Assembly (NCBI GenBank): GCA_951799445.1 | Contig: OX637289.1 | Span: 6,973,321-7,037,320 of the forward strand | From: Pseudisothecium myosuroides | Taxonomy: Eukaryota > Streptophyta > Bryopsida > Hypnales > Lembophyllaceae | Length of the DNA stretch: 64,000 nt | Direction of reading: 5' to 3' | Shown: piece after piece, positions 36,606-46,876 of the stretch | How positions within the stretch are numbered: the stretch's first letter is position 1 | Layout: each line of letters starts with the position of its first letter | Translations under genes and position numbers: made by a program | Notes under the pieces: generated by a model | Seen by the model: the letters and a program-made list of their open reading frames with translations, nothing else | The model's database searches: none | Told to the model about the DNA's origin: nothing

Positions 36606-36992
36606 TTACGAGAGCAGGAATGAGTCGAATTGCGTTCCCGGAGGTCCCGCAGTCGAGCACACACCGATGTCACTAAGGTTGAACGAGATCTGAAATGCTC
36701 CAGTGGCGCCACACGGCAATTGGGCTTGACAGGCGACGAGAGATAGCACGGCGCCGGTGTAGTTCTGCAAGATGGCCGACTCGAAGGTCTCGGAAACGTT
36801 GTTCGGATTCGCCGGAAAAGTGGCGGTAGGCGTCTGACTTTGATCGACGTACGCGCTAAAGGGTAGCTCAGAGGTGCAATTCTTATCCATGAACAAACGG
36901 ACTTCGACGAAACGTAGCACCTGGCAGTACACCACAGCTGGGAGCAGCAGTAAGAAGCCCACAACAACGGTGGTCTTGAGGAGGGAGCCCAT
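36606..36992 (-). CDS. Small secreted, probably N-glycosylated protein of unknown family
   Basis: A 128-residue frame whose ATG at 36992 sits in strong context (ACCATGG). Residues 1-23 (MGSLLKTTVVVGFLLLLPAV and on) form a clear signal peptide, with likely cleavage near VVYC-Q. The mature part has four N-glycosylation sequons (NCT, NVS, NYT, NLS) and cysteines in NCTSEL, VACQAQLPC and GVCST that could form disulfides. It has no membrane segment after the signal and no motif I can name. Base composition is clearly more GC-rich than its surroundings, which supports a real gene. It looks apoplastic; no function should be inferred. No TATA box was found upstream. Confidence 0.7.
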   Translation of the reverse strand: MGSLLKTTVVVGFLLLLPAVVYCQVLRFVEVRLFMDKNCTSELPFSAYVDQSQTPTATFPANPNNVSETFESAILQNYTGAVLSLVACQAQLPCGATGAFQISFNLSDIGVCSTAGPPGTQFDSFLLS

Positions 36993-36999
36993 GGTACTA

Positions 37000-37840
37000 G
37001 TGAATTGATCGAATTCAAGCACTGAATAGAAAGCGATGGCAATTGATGTTTGAGTCCTTTGGGCTAGCTTGCAGACGTACTCCTTTGTACTTACAGTAAT
37101 GTACCTTCAATTGTAGAGAATAATATTGGCACTCTGCAACTTGGCAGTGGAGTCCGCGCGCATATTCCAGCACGTTGCGTTTGAAGTCAAGCCTGTCTGC
37201 AACGACAGGAAGTTACTGCAAGGTGAAGTCCCAAGGATGGAGGGCGATGGCCTGAGCGCTAATCCACAGAAACGCAAAGTCGGGATTCCCACGTGGTCCG
37301 GAAGAAGAGGAGTCGAGTCAGCCGATTGTCGAAAATGTCTGGTTTTGCCAAATACGGAACCATTTTCCTTATTATTCAATAGTGGAGGTGGGGTGTATGT
37401 CATTTTTCTCTCACTTTATATCATATCCATGCTTTGTATGGGTCACAATGATGCTGCCTCTTTTTGTGTTGATAAAGTGGCTCCCTCTTCAGTGTCTGAT
37501 CTCCCTTCTTTGTCTTGGTAGAAGTTAGCAAGCTCCCTCCTTGCATTTTCCTTGTAGCTTAAGCTTGGATGACTCTCATCACTATCCGGCATAGGAAAAG
37601 TTGGCCCGTGGATTATTCATTTGTGGTGGGGGTGAATACAAGAAAGACTGGTACTATTTGGTGTCACACTTGAAGTGTTGGAGTTGTCGTGGGCCATAAC
37701 TTTCCGTCCAAGCTTGAAGCGGACTTGCTTCAATTTTTTTAAGGAAAGCTACCTTGATAGTAATGAAATTAGTTATTTCTTAGAAATTTAAAAAATTAGT
37801 TTTCTAGAGCTGATTTCAATTTGGCTAATTTGTCACACTT
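37000..37840. other. 5' flank of the secreted-protein gene
   Basis: Balanced base composition to about 37550, then AT-rich. A 131-codon plus frame (37126-37521) lacks an ATG start and any recognisable domain. It may overlap leader exons of the minus-strand gene. Confidence 0.4.
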
Positions 37841-37844
37841 TGTA

Positions 37845-39475
37845 GTTTAGGGGTTTTTAGTAGTGCCAGGGAGTATCCAGAATTAATGATCTAAAGCTGA
37901 AATTTTTGTGGTCTATTCTCATAGTAGGAAGTCACATTTTTATTGAAGGAAATTTAAAAATGTTTTATTTTATATTCTCCACATGCGTGCAAAGAGGGCT
38001 TCCTTGCGCGCGCATTTTTGAACATTGAAGATGGTTCTAAGATCATTCTTTTGGTGAAATCTCATTACCATCAACTCTTCCCAAATGAACTATTTCTAGT
38101 TTAAAAAAAAAAATCTTTTCTTGTTTTTTACAAATTAAAATGTAAAAACACCTATTTTCATGAGATTTTGTACTTTTCTAGTTCTCCTATTTAGAGAATT
38201 TTTCTAGGCTTTTCCTTCAATTCTTAGGATACCTTCTTTTTAAAGGTGTATACATTAAACATTTTTTCACATTTTTCACATTTTTTTTTTCTAATAATAC
38301 AGTACTCCCAGAAAAAAAGGAATAAGTACTAATGATAGAAAACGCTATAGAAACTGGACTATCTTTTTTGCAATGACCCTAGAGTGGGTGATTTCATAAA
38401 ACACTTGCATTGTTTAGGCATCCCACCGATTATGCATCCATCCTCATGTTTTCTACCATAACTTTTGAAGTATATAGAATTAATTATGGATTTGAAATAT
38501 TAGAGGAAGATGCATGGCACTGTTATATGAGCCACAATGAGAGTGAATGATGGCGATGCAAAAGTAGTATTGCTATACCGTATAGTGACCAAAGCTAGAT
38601 AAGTGGTTTTTGGAGTTGTACAATTTAAAAAGATGACCTTCTCGGCGTTGTAGCCACATGTCATTGTATTTAAAAATTATTTGAGAGTAATTTGGCATTC
38701 GTGGTAGTATGCAAAAATTGGCTAAAGTAGAGACTTGTGCTATGGGGTCATTGCAAGAAAGAGTAGTACTAGGTATGTGTCACAAGGAGAGTGTTTTAGC
38801 TTCCGTTTGCAATAACTTCTGCAGTATGACTCGCATGAATTTGAAATTTTTATTGAAGATGTATGTCTTGAGTGTCATCATATCCTATATTTTTCAGAAA
38901 CTAAAAAAAATAAATTATATTTAAGAATCAATTAACTTAATGTGTCACGTTTTGAGTTTTAAGGGTTTTAAGTATTATGGAGTCCCCATATTTAATGATT
39001 TAGAGCTGAAATTTCTATGGTCTATTCTCATAGTAGGAACTTATGTTTCTACCAAAGGGCATTTAAAAATATTTTATTTTATGTTATCTACATCCATGCA
39101 AAGAGGGCTCCCTTGCGCACGCAATTCTGAACATTGAAAATGGTTTCAAGATGAATTTTTTTTTGAAATCTCTTCATCATGAAGTCTTCCCAAATGTTCT
39201 ATTTTTAGTTTATTTAAAAATGTTTTTTCCTATTTTTTACTAATTAAAACGTCTAAGTATCTATTTTCTGGCGATTCTACACTTTTCTAGTTCTCCCACT
39301 TAAAGAATTTTTTTGGACTTTTCCTTCATAGGGAACCTTCTTCTTACAAGTGTGTACATTGTTCATATTTTTCATTTAAGAAAAAAAATGTTTTTCTAAT
39401 TTTATAGTACTCCCGAAAAAAAGGCTCAAAACTGCCAAAGTGGAACAAAAACAAACGCTCTTTCTTGCAACGACC
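37845..39475. repeat. Direct duplication of about 0.55 kb with 1.09-kb period
   Basis: 37845-38400 and 38940-39475 align in the same orientation, sharing GGTCTATTCTCATAGTAGGAA, the TGCAAAGAGGGCT block and TCTTCCCAAATG. Both include a weak GGGTGATT-type foldback terminus. The intervening 0.5 kb is unrelated. Non-coding. Confidence 0.65.
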
Positions 39476-39884
39476 CTATGTCTCAGTGTAGACAATGAAT
39501 AAAGACTTATCCTTATTTATTTATATTCATGTTTCTTTGTAACTTGTTTATAATACACTCAAACATGGAAATATATTGTAGAACAGTCAGTAGAAAGGGC
39601 TAATTAAAGGAGAATTGATTATAGTTGTCTCCACCCTAGCTCATACAAGTTTTAGTATATGTACATTCTCAATTTAAGCATAGCAATTAGAAATACTAAA
39701 GTAAGAGGTCCATAAATCAACCAAGTTCTAAATGCGTCCACTATTTAGGAATGAGTAATATGTTTCTTGAATTATCTATTAAAGTGATTGCCCAAAACAC
39801 CTGCCCATTCTATTTTGTTTTATAATACTCATGCTATTTTTTTGGAATATTCTAAAATTAGAAAAAATTTAATTAGAAAAATAT

Positions 39885-40490
39885 GACCAATGTATACACA
39901 TATAAAATGAAGGTAACCACTGAAGAAAATCATAAGAAAATTCTCTAAGTAGGAGAACTAGAAAAGTGCCAAATCTCAAAAAAATACATGTTTTGATGTT
40001 TTAATTAGGAAAAGATAGGAAAAAAATAAAAATAAAAATAAAAAAATAGGCCATTTGGAGCAACTCTATAGAGATGGTAATTCACCAAAAAACCCACCAA
40101 AATAAGTTTTTACATGTTTTGAAATGCAAGTAGAAAGAGGCTCACTTTGTAGACTTCTATATGACATACAATTAACTATTTTTAGAAACCCTTTGAGCAA
40201 TAGCTAAAAGTCTACTACAAGACCATCCTCTCTAAATTTTTAGCTCCAAATTTGTTTCTTTGGGTACTACTTTGTTCAAAAAAGTTGAACTTGACAAATT
40301 TGACATAAAATTGGAAGAGCTCTATTTTTGGATAGTAAAACATTTTTTTTAAATTCAAAAGAATTGACAAGAATATAATAGCCATGAGTACCTTGCCTAT
40401 GAATTTTGAGTCATTTGAAACCAAAACACAAAAGTTATGATAAAAAAACAAATTACCACACAACATGTGACAGAAAATAGTATTGGTATT
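39885..40490. mobile_element. Arm of the GGGTGATTG foldback family
   Basis: Matches the right-hand arm at 48190-48690: shared GCAAGTAGAAAGAGGCTCAC, TAGCTAAAAGTCTACTACAAG and a TGACAGAAAATAGTAT end. The partner arm is not adjacent, so this is a partial or rearranged copy. Non-coding. Confidence 0.6.
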
Positions 40491-40561
40491 TCGGTATATG
40501 TTCTCCCTACAAGGTTGGCTGGAAATACCGTTGGATTAAAAACCTCTTTAGAAATTGACCA

Positions 40562-40672
40562 TCAGTTCTCTCTTTGCAGTATCGCTCTCACCTTCAGGCT
40601 CCAGACGTAGTAATTCGCCATTCTAGTGAGCTTGTTTGTATCTCCCACGGATACATTCTTAATTTCACTCAT
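40562..40672 (-). pseudogene. Start of a copia gag gene, interrupted
   Basis: ATG at 40672 opens MSEIKNVSVGDTNKL, followed by NYYVWSLKVRAILQREN, the characteristic N-terminal gag segment of plant Ty1-copia elements. A TGA at 40564-40562 sits where these proteins usually have Leu. The frame then continues for a few codons (WSIS) before unrelated repeat DNA begins. It lies downstream (minus sense) of the LTR and primer-binding site at 40840-41229. No protease, integrase or reverse transcriptase remains. Confidence 0.72.
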
Positions 40673-40839
40673 CTTCAGCTACATGCACTTTTCAAACTGC
40701 TAATAGTATGTTGTTGCTAGCAAGTAATGTAGTTCATGCAGTATGGTACAGACTGTAGATCGTGAACTTCTATGATCTTGCGACTCTCAAGCTCAACGAT
40801 CTCAAAGAAAATAAAACGAACTCTCCAGACTATCGCTCT

Positions 40840-41229
40840 GATACCGTGTTAAAAACAGAGAACCAAAGCAACTCATGCGGTACAGAAGCTCAAGCGGTGT
40901 CACAATAGTATTAAAGTTAATTGTACAGCGTCCGAAGACGAATAAATAACGGTGCATCGAAGGATGAATGTCAAGCTAGAATTTTAAGGATGAATGAACT
41001 ACACTAAAAAAGGAGAAAGGAATGAATAAGGTCCAGGTGAAAGAACAAGTTTACAGAACGGAGTTTCAAAAGAATTTTAAAAGTAAATAGCTTTATTACA
41101 CAGGCTAGACGGAGGTAGAGAACCAGTCGATATCCATCCGTGATTCATATCAGCCTCACAAAAGAGTGCTTGGATAGATAGTTATCATTCTCTCAATCTC
41201 TCCATACGGGAGCCAATACTTCACAACAA
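40840..41229 (-). mobile_element. Copia LTR (40856-41229) with initiator-tRNA-Met primer-binding site
   Basis: On the minus strand the LTR runs from TGTTGTGAAG (41229) to TTTTTAACA (40856), the usual TG...CA with a short terminal inversion TGTT/AACA. It is followed directly by CGGTATCAGAGC, one base from the standard TGGTATCAGAGC primer-binding site of plant copia elements. The length is about 374 bp. The related fragment at 32712 shows the family was mobile here. The second LTR and the body of the element are absent. Confidence 0.75.
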
Positions 41230-41369
41230 GAAATTAAATTTACACCGTTTCCAAGGTTGAAATCAATATTCTTGTGCAGAAGTGAAACAACTCCTTATTT
41301 GTATATGCAGGATCCATATATTACCAGAGTTCTATTTACTAGCTATTGCTAATGAAATCTCCTACTTAA

Positions 41370-42292
41370 CCCCTAAAGGCCCAAAGTCCCCTCGGGGGAC
41401 ACTTGGAATTTCGGGCAGGCTCATGCGACCTGAAATTTCGACCTGATTTTTTGAAACTTTTTTTGAAGATAGGAAATCACATTAGCTTTCCAAAAATATA
41501 ATTTTTTTTTCAATCGGTGCCCGGGAAAAAAAGTTATGCTGCCCGAAGTCAAAAAAGCAGTTCGCCGGGCAGAAAAAAAAAACTTTAAAAAATTGAATTT
41601 TTTTTTTTTGGATTTTTTTTCTCAAAGATCATGTTTTTGTCTATATTTGAAGCTTTGATTCATTCTATTTGGACTTAGAGTGAGAAAGTTATGGACAATC
41701 TTGTTTTTCGGGCAATCTAAGCCTCTTCTTCAAAAAACAACTTATAAAATTCATTTTTGAATGCAATTTTCAAATTTTTTCAAATTTTTTTTGGAAAAGG
41801 TTAACTTTGTTTGCAAGAACAATCCCACCGTTGGGATTATGGTTTTTTAATTCCATCTAAGAGCTATTGAAGATTTAGTGTTTTGATCAAGTTTGAACCT
41901 ACTTCTACTTAACAATTTTTTTATATGTGAAAATCAAGTTTTGACATTCTGAAATTTTTTTCCCCAACTCTCAACTTAAATTTTCAACATAGAAAATTTT
42001 AACTTTATGGTGTGTAGTGCAAAAAAAATCCACAAATGGCCATCAAAGTCATCTGAAATTGCAATCCAGAGTTCAAAAAAACTTCTTTTTCCAACTTCAA
42101 ACGCTAATATCTTCCGATCCGTACGGTCAAACTTCATGAAATTTTTACCACATGATTTGAGACAAGTGAAGTACAAGATCCTACGGTTAGATTCTTAAAA
42201 AAAAAGTTTTTTTTTAGTTTAGGGAGTGATCGCAACAGAAATGGCAGTTTTCAGTGGTTTCGGAGCCAGAAAATGCCTTGGGCCTTTAGGGG
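41370..42292. mobile_element. TTAA-flanked non-coding element (copy E), adjacent to the AOC 3' end
   Basis: TTAA lies at 41366-41369 on the left and TTAC at 42293-42296 on the right (one base changed). The ends CCCCTAAAGGCCCAAAG and inverted CCTTGGGCCTTTAGGGG are the best-preserved long termini of the family in this window. The interior contains several AAGTTATG and TGCCCGAA-like segments but no frame. The right end is 117 bp from the AOC stop codon. Confidence 0.75.
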
Positions 42293-42408
42293 TTACAGTC
42301 CTGAATGGCATATAATCAAGACATCTACTGGGGATTCACAATAGCCTAGCTCAGACTGAGAGGCCGTGGTAAAACGGCTTGATTGATTAGACGCGTTCAG
42401 CACTCAGT

Positions 42409-45400
42409 CTAGTTGGTGTAATTGGGGAGGGCATGCTCCGGCTTGCAATCCAAAGCATCCGGGTGGGCTTCGATTTCAAAATGAGGTGCCACAAGCTCCT
42501 GTGTCAGCAGTTTTGGCAGTTCGGGGATGCCGGATAGAGTGAAGGTATACAGGAATTTGAAGGGCGTGATTTGATGAAGACGGACCACCCCTCTGGCCTC
42601 TGCAAAAAACTCGGATCCTCCTTGGATGCCAAAGAGCGTGTCCTGGAAGTTTATGAACGGCCCCTTCCGTTTTGCACAAACACCCGACAACAGCATCGCA
42701 GGCGTAGTTAGTAGGAAAATCAAGTTTTGCAGATTCATTGACCAAATTCGCAACTGACTCAAATACTACAACTACACACAAACCGGTCACTACTAACTGA
42801 GAGGTCACTTTAATACATGATTTTAAACTAGTTACAGTGGTGCTTTTAACCACTCTTCTTCGACACTGTTGTCACATTATATATTTTTTCACCCATTAAC
42901 AATTTCACTATGTTACACTATATGTAGATATGTCAATAATTATGGTGTTTTTAGTGTCGTGGAAATTTATGTCCTGTTCCAACCATGAAATTGGTCAATT
43001 GCAATGACCAAGTCGGCAATTCTAACCGGGTTTGTCGTCTTGGACATTAATTTAGAGGTTTAGAACTACTGAATGATAAGAGTATCTTACATTGCCACTG
43101 ATGTGCCCCATGTCGCCAAAGTACCAACTCATGATACCCTCATAGTGATCTGGTGTGAAGAATGCCAAACTGCGCAATTCAGGAGCCCCGCGTCCTGGAT
43201 GGTTTTTCATGTGCAAGCAGATCCCGGCTGTGACGCCCAGTCTCATCTTCAAATTTGAATTGTACAGCTGCAGATGCATCCCGACGGACGTCAGAATTCA
43301 ATTGACATAAGGTACGTGGGTAACCCCCAAACCGTCACTTTTTGCTACTGTGCACAGTTAGTATCATTAGAATGCTCAAATTTTCATCTTCTCTTGTTGA
43401 CAAGTGAAAGGAGCTTCCGATGCACCAAAGAACACGACATTTGGATACCGTATGCCAAAGTTATGAAGGGGCAATTTTTGTTTTTTGGTAGAGGCTCTAA
43501 AATCGTTTCTTCCACATACGTACACATTGATTTTGGAGATGTACTTAATGTAATGATGGCGCCGTTTTAGGCAAGTTGCGATTTGGGACGTACCCACCTT
43601 ACCTATTGGACTACAAGTTTGAAATTCCATATGACTTGGGAGGAGATTTTGTAGTTTTTTTGTGCTAGCTTCTACTAGTTCCTATGTCTCCTAGAGTTCT
43701 GATGTAGTTGTGGATGGGATCTTCAAAGAATTCCTATATACAAGGAAATCGTGGGTTTTCTTTGCAGGGATTTAGTATTACTAGTATTTTGAACCCCTAG
43801 AAAGGCTCTACATCAAAAATTCTGAAATGTACAAATTAATGAGATTGAAATTCAAAATTTACATATTAATTAGATTTGGGATTCCAAAATCTACAAATTG
43901 TATTGATTATACGTACTAAAATCTATAGTAAAGTTAGATTTTAGAGGCATAAATCTACATTCTAGAATATTGAATTTTATAGATTGAATTGGTTTGGAGG
44001 TGGGGACATCTTCAAATAGCACTGAGAAATGCACAAACCATTAGAGAAAATTGCAAGCCACGTTTGGGTTGCTAGGATGTATGAAAATGTGCATTTAAGA
44101 AAAATATCAGCCCAAAAAGGCCGTCAAGGAATCTGTAAGGTGAGCAGTCAAAAAAATTAAAAAATTATTTTTTATATATTTTTTATTAAAAAACATTAAT
44201 TTTTTTTCAAAAAACATTAATTTTTTTTCAAAAAACATTAATTTTTTTTTTAAAAAAATTCAAAAAAATATATATATTATTTTTTTCTCTATATTTGCAC
44301 ATTTGCTAAAACCCTAACATCCCTCCACAGGGTCCAGATTTCCTGTAATGTTCTTCTTAATAAAATCCCTCAAGTGTCTCACCTTTCTTTGTGATGGGCC
44401 ACATTCCCTATGTTTTGTTAAAAGAGGTCATTGTAGGAGTGGATTTTCTTATATGTCAGCAGCACATTAAAAAATGTTCCTTATATTATATGGCAAATTT
44501 TGTTAAAATGGCAATTATTCCGCAACTTTGGCACTTTTACAATTTTGACTGCGCGGTTTGAAATCTATATCTATCCCAGAGGGTTTAGACTGCGCAGTCT
44601 AAAATCTATACCAATCCTAGATGATTTAGACTGCGCAATCTAAAAATGGCGTATGGAATATTGCCATTTTAACAAACTTCGCCATTTATACATATACCAT
44701 ATACTGACTCAGTGATTTGGAAATCATATCATGGAGGCAAGATAATTATATTTTCATTAAGTTACTGGGTTGAGATTTAATCCCAAAACGCCCCCAAAGC
44801 CCATCTGTGGATGATGGCCAGCACTTTGGGTGATGTAATTTCTCGTTTGTCCAGATTGATACTATAAAAAACTTCTGGAAAAAAAAAATTCTTTAATAAA
44901 CAATTTGAAGTAGTAAAAATGATATATATGTGAATTTGGGAAAGTTAGAGTCTTAGTACCTTATTTGTGTATGGGACTTGGTCGCCAAGGGCATGGATGT
45001 GTGCTCCTGTATCGGGATCAATTTTGTTGACAGATAGTCTGCTCAGCTCCAGATAAGCAGGACTGTCTCTGTCGAATTCATTCAGCTCATACACTAGGAA
45101 AGTCTGCTTCTTTGCTGTGACAGAGAATTTCATTTTCATGTGAAGTTAGTGGCCCCCCAAAGATGAAAACAACATGATTCATCAAGGATCTAGTAGTCTA
45201 CTGCAAGAACTGTTATTATATAATTTCATTGCCCTTGATGACACAAAAATTGGCACTTGAGTTTGACAATTCTAATCAACGCTGCAGATGATAATATTGT
45301 GATGCCACCACGACGTCAAAGTATCAAAGACATATCAGGATCAAGTGTTAGCACAGGTGCATATTAACAGGTTTGTCAAGAACAATATTTTCTAAAACCA

Positions 45401-45856
45401 ACAAATACAGTTTCAAATTAGCACTTTTCAAAGTTTTCATCCTCGAAACGTAAGTTATGAGATCTCTAGCTCACCCAGTTTGGGAATGTCATCCCAGAGG
45501 AAAAGCCTGTTCGCCGCCTCATTCATACGGGAAAGATCCGTGTCATTGGGAGCTCCCATGCCACCCATTTTTTCCAACAACTTTTCCGTTGGATTCAAAG
45601 AGCTTGTCTGGACGTCGACTACACGCGGCTCTTCGAGAACCGACACCACCATTCTCTTGCGCTTGCTCGACGACGGGGTCTCAGTCGCGAGCTTCGTCAC
45701 AAATTGGCCTCCTCCCAGAACTCTGGAAGATGGGACACTCACACGAACTCGAGCACCGGCACCGTTGGAACATGCAAACGGTGCAAATCTCGGAGCAGGC
45801 CTGCTTGCGAATTCGAACGCAGCCTGAGCATGCGTTGTCATAACTTGCACAGCCAT
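42409..45856 (-). CDS. AOC: Allene oxide cyclase (four exons)
   Basis: Exons on the minus strand: 45856-45475, 45114-44960, 43267-43091 and 42663-42409 (969 nt, 322 residues). All phases fit GT-AG introns. Allene oxide cyclase converts the unstable 12,13-epoxide from allene oxide synthase into cis-OPDA in plastids, the committed step of the jasmonate/OPDA pathway. The barrel begins at about residue 133 with [19 protein letters not shown]. Residues matching the Arabidopsis AOC2 active site are present: E137, N139, S145, P146, N178 (YTNK) and C196 (GIC). Further hallmarks are [49 protein letters not shown] and the C-terminal PNYTN. The first 130 residues are Ser/Arg/Ala-rich with few acids at the start, as in a plastid transit peptide, but longer than usual (Arabidopsis proteins are about 250 residues in all). 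About ten extra residues ([10 protein letters not shown]) precede LGDQVP. I chose ATG 45856; the frame is also open upstream, without another ATG. Confidence 0.93.
43310..43599. mobile_element. TA-flanked MITE (copy 4) inside AOC intron 2
   Basis: The element starts AGGTACGTGGGTAACCCCC and ends GGGACGTACCCACCT, with TA on both sides (43308-43309 and 43600-43601). The interior matches 15792-16061. It sits only 42 bp upstream of the AOC exon 3 acceptor, in the gene's transcribed strand. Confidence 0.75.
44186..44255. repeat. Tandem repeat in AOC intron 2, 21-bp unit x3
   Basis: The unit TTTTTTTTCAAAAAACATTAA is repeated three times, set in a wider A/T tract (44150-44290). Confidence 0.78.
44486..44692. 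mobile_element. Inverted-repeat element in AOC intron 2 with 41-bp internal periodicity
   Basis: Left arm TATGGCAAATTTTGTTAAAA and right arm TTTTAACAAACTTCGCCAT pair across the segment and continue with GGCAATTATTCC / GGAATATTGCC. Inside, GACTGCGC(A/G)(G/A)T recurs at 44547, 44588 and 44629, exactly 41 bp apart. The middle copy, GACTGCGCAGTC, is a perfect palindrome. Non-coding. Confidence 0.65.
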
Positions 45857-46016
45857 TTGGGATTGAACCACGCTCGGAATCGGGACCTTGAATCTAGAAA
45901 AGTTTCTAGATTTTAGAATGTGAAGACAGCCTCGAAACTAGCTTGTTCCTGACACTCGCACAGAAAACCTCGGATAGTTGCAAGACAACTGTGAGAAGTG
46001 GATTCTCAAGTTTGTG

Positions 46017-46029
46017 TATTTATACGTCA
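46017..46029 (-). promoter_or_regulatory. AOC core promoter: TATA box with abutting TGACGT motif
   Basis: Read on the minus strand the sequence is TGACGTATAAATA: a TGACG bZIP (TGA-factor/CRE-like) site running directly into a TATAAATA box. The box is about 160 bp upstream of the AOC start codon, so transcription would begin near 45985 with a leader of about 130 nt. TGACG elements often mediate jasmonate or stress responses in plants, which suits this gene; the regulation is inferred. Confidence 0.55.
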
Positions 46030-46299
46030 CCGAAGGGCGGATGAACTCGACTGCCTGACAGGAGTATGCTTCTTTTTTTTATGGTTTTGACTGTTAACTT
46101 TCTAGAGTGGTTGCCTAACAACTGTATGCAGTAGAACTTCCATGAGGTAATAGCCCCAGGACTGGAGGAGAATATTACATGAAAGAAGGTATTGCTATAG
46201 AGAGCATTGATGACGTTTGAAGATTTTCTTAGTAAACTGCAATTTCGTGGCACTCTTCGATTGAAGTCACGTTCACTAAAGCAACATTTGAATTTCAAA

Positions 46300-46870
46300 T
46301 TCAGTGAAAGTTGCTTTTCTTTTTTTACTTATTTTGTACATCTTCAATGCATCCAGGTCTGGACAGTCTAAGGAATAATATCACTTTAGAGAAGTTACTG
46401 GCTCAGAAAAATTCACTTTGTACAAGTTCTATTGTACCCAACTACCAGGTAAGCTCACTACCAACTTAGGTTGGAGAACCAAACTGTGTGCACAGGTTAT
46501 CAGACTTGGTTGAACTTGCGTAATTTCTTCAGCATAGTGAGGTCATTCGATGTGCATGTGAAGGCACAACTGAATCGTATATTCAGAATTCAGTATAGAA
46601 TTTCGGCTCCTTTGATTTATCTCAGAAAAGATTTTCAAACACATTCATCGTCATTTTGAAACATAAGGTTCGCTTTTTTTTGAGCTACACATACCCATCT
46701 CCAGTCACACATGCACCCATTGATGTATTTAAACCTTAAATTGCGTAGCTCAACCACATCGGCTATAGAATGGATTGAGAAGAGCTAACTTTGACTACAC
46801 ATAACTTTACTCAAGTAATCTTTGAATTCAGAATTTTTCAATTGGGTTGGAAAGTTCTTTAAGTTTGGTT
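46300..46870. other. AOC upstream spacer, no gene recognised
   Basis: Contains short frames only and no recognisable domain or repeat end. Confidence 0.45.
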
Positions 46871-46876
46871 TAACCT

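Noticed and set aside
36358..37042. Other frames over the secreted-protein gene (111 and 148 codons)
   Set aside because: Shadows of the 36992-36606 frame, which alone has a strong start and signal peptide.
20457..44800. Single TTAA-family-like ends at 20457, 29176, 30417 and 44778
   Set aside because: No partner end with a matching inverted sequence and TTAA border was found, so I did not call elements.
45457..45843. Plus-strand frames of 115-128 codons
   Set aside because: They are antisense shadows of AOC exon 1, whose minus-strand frame joins correctly to the other exons.
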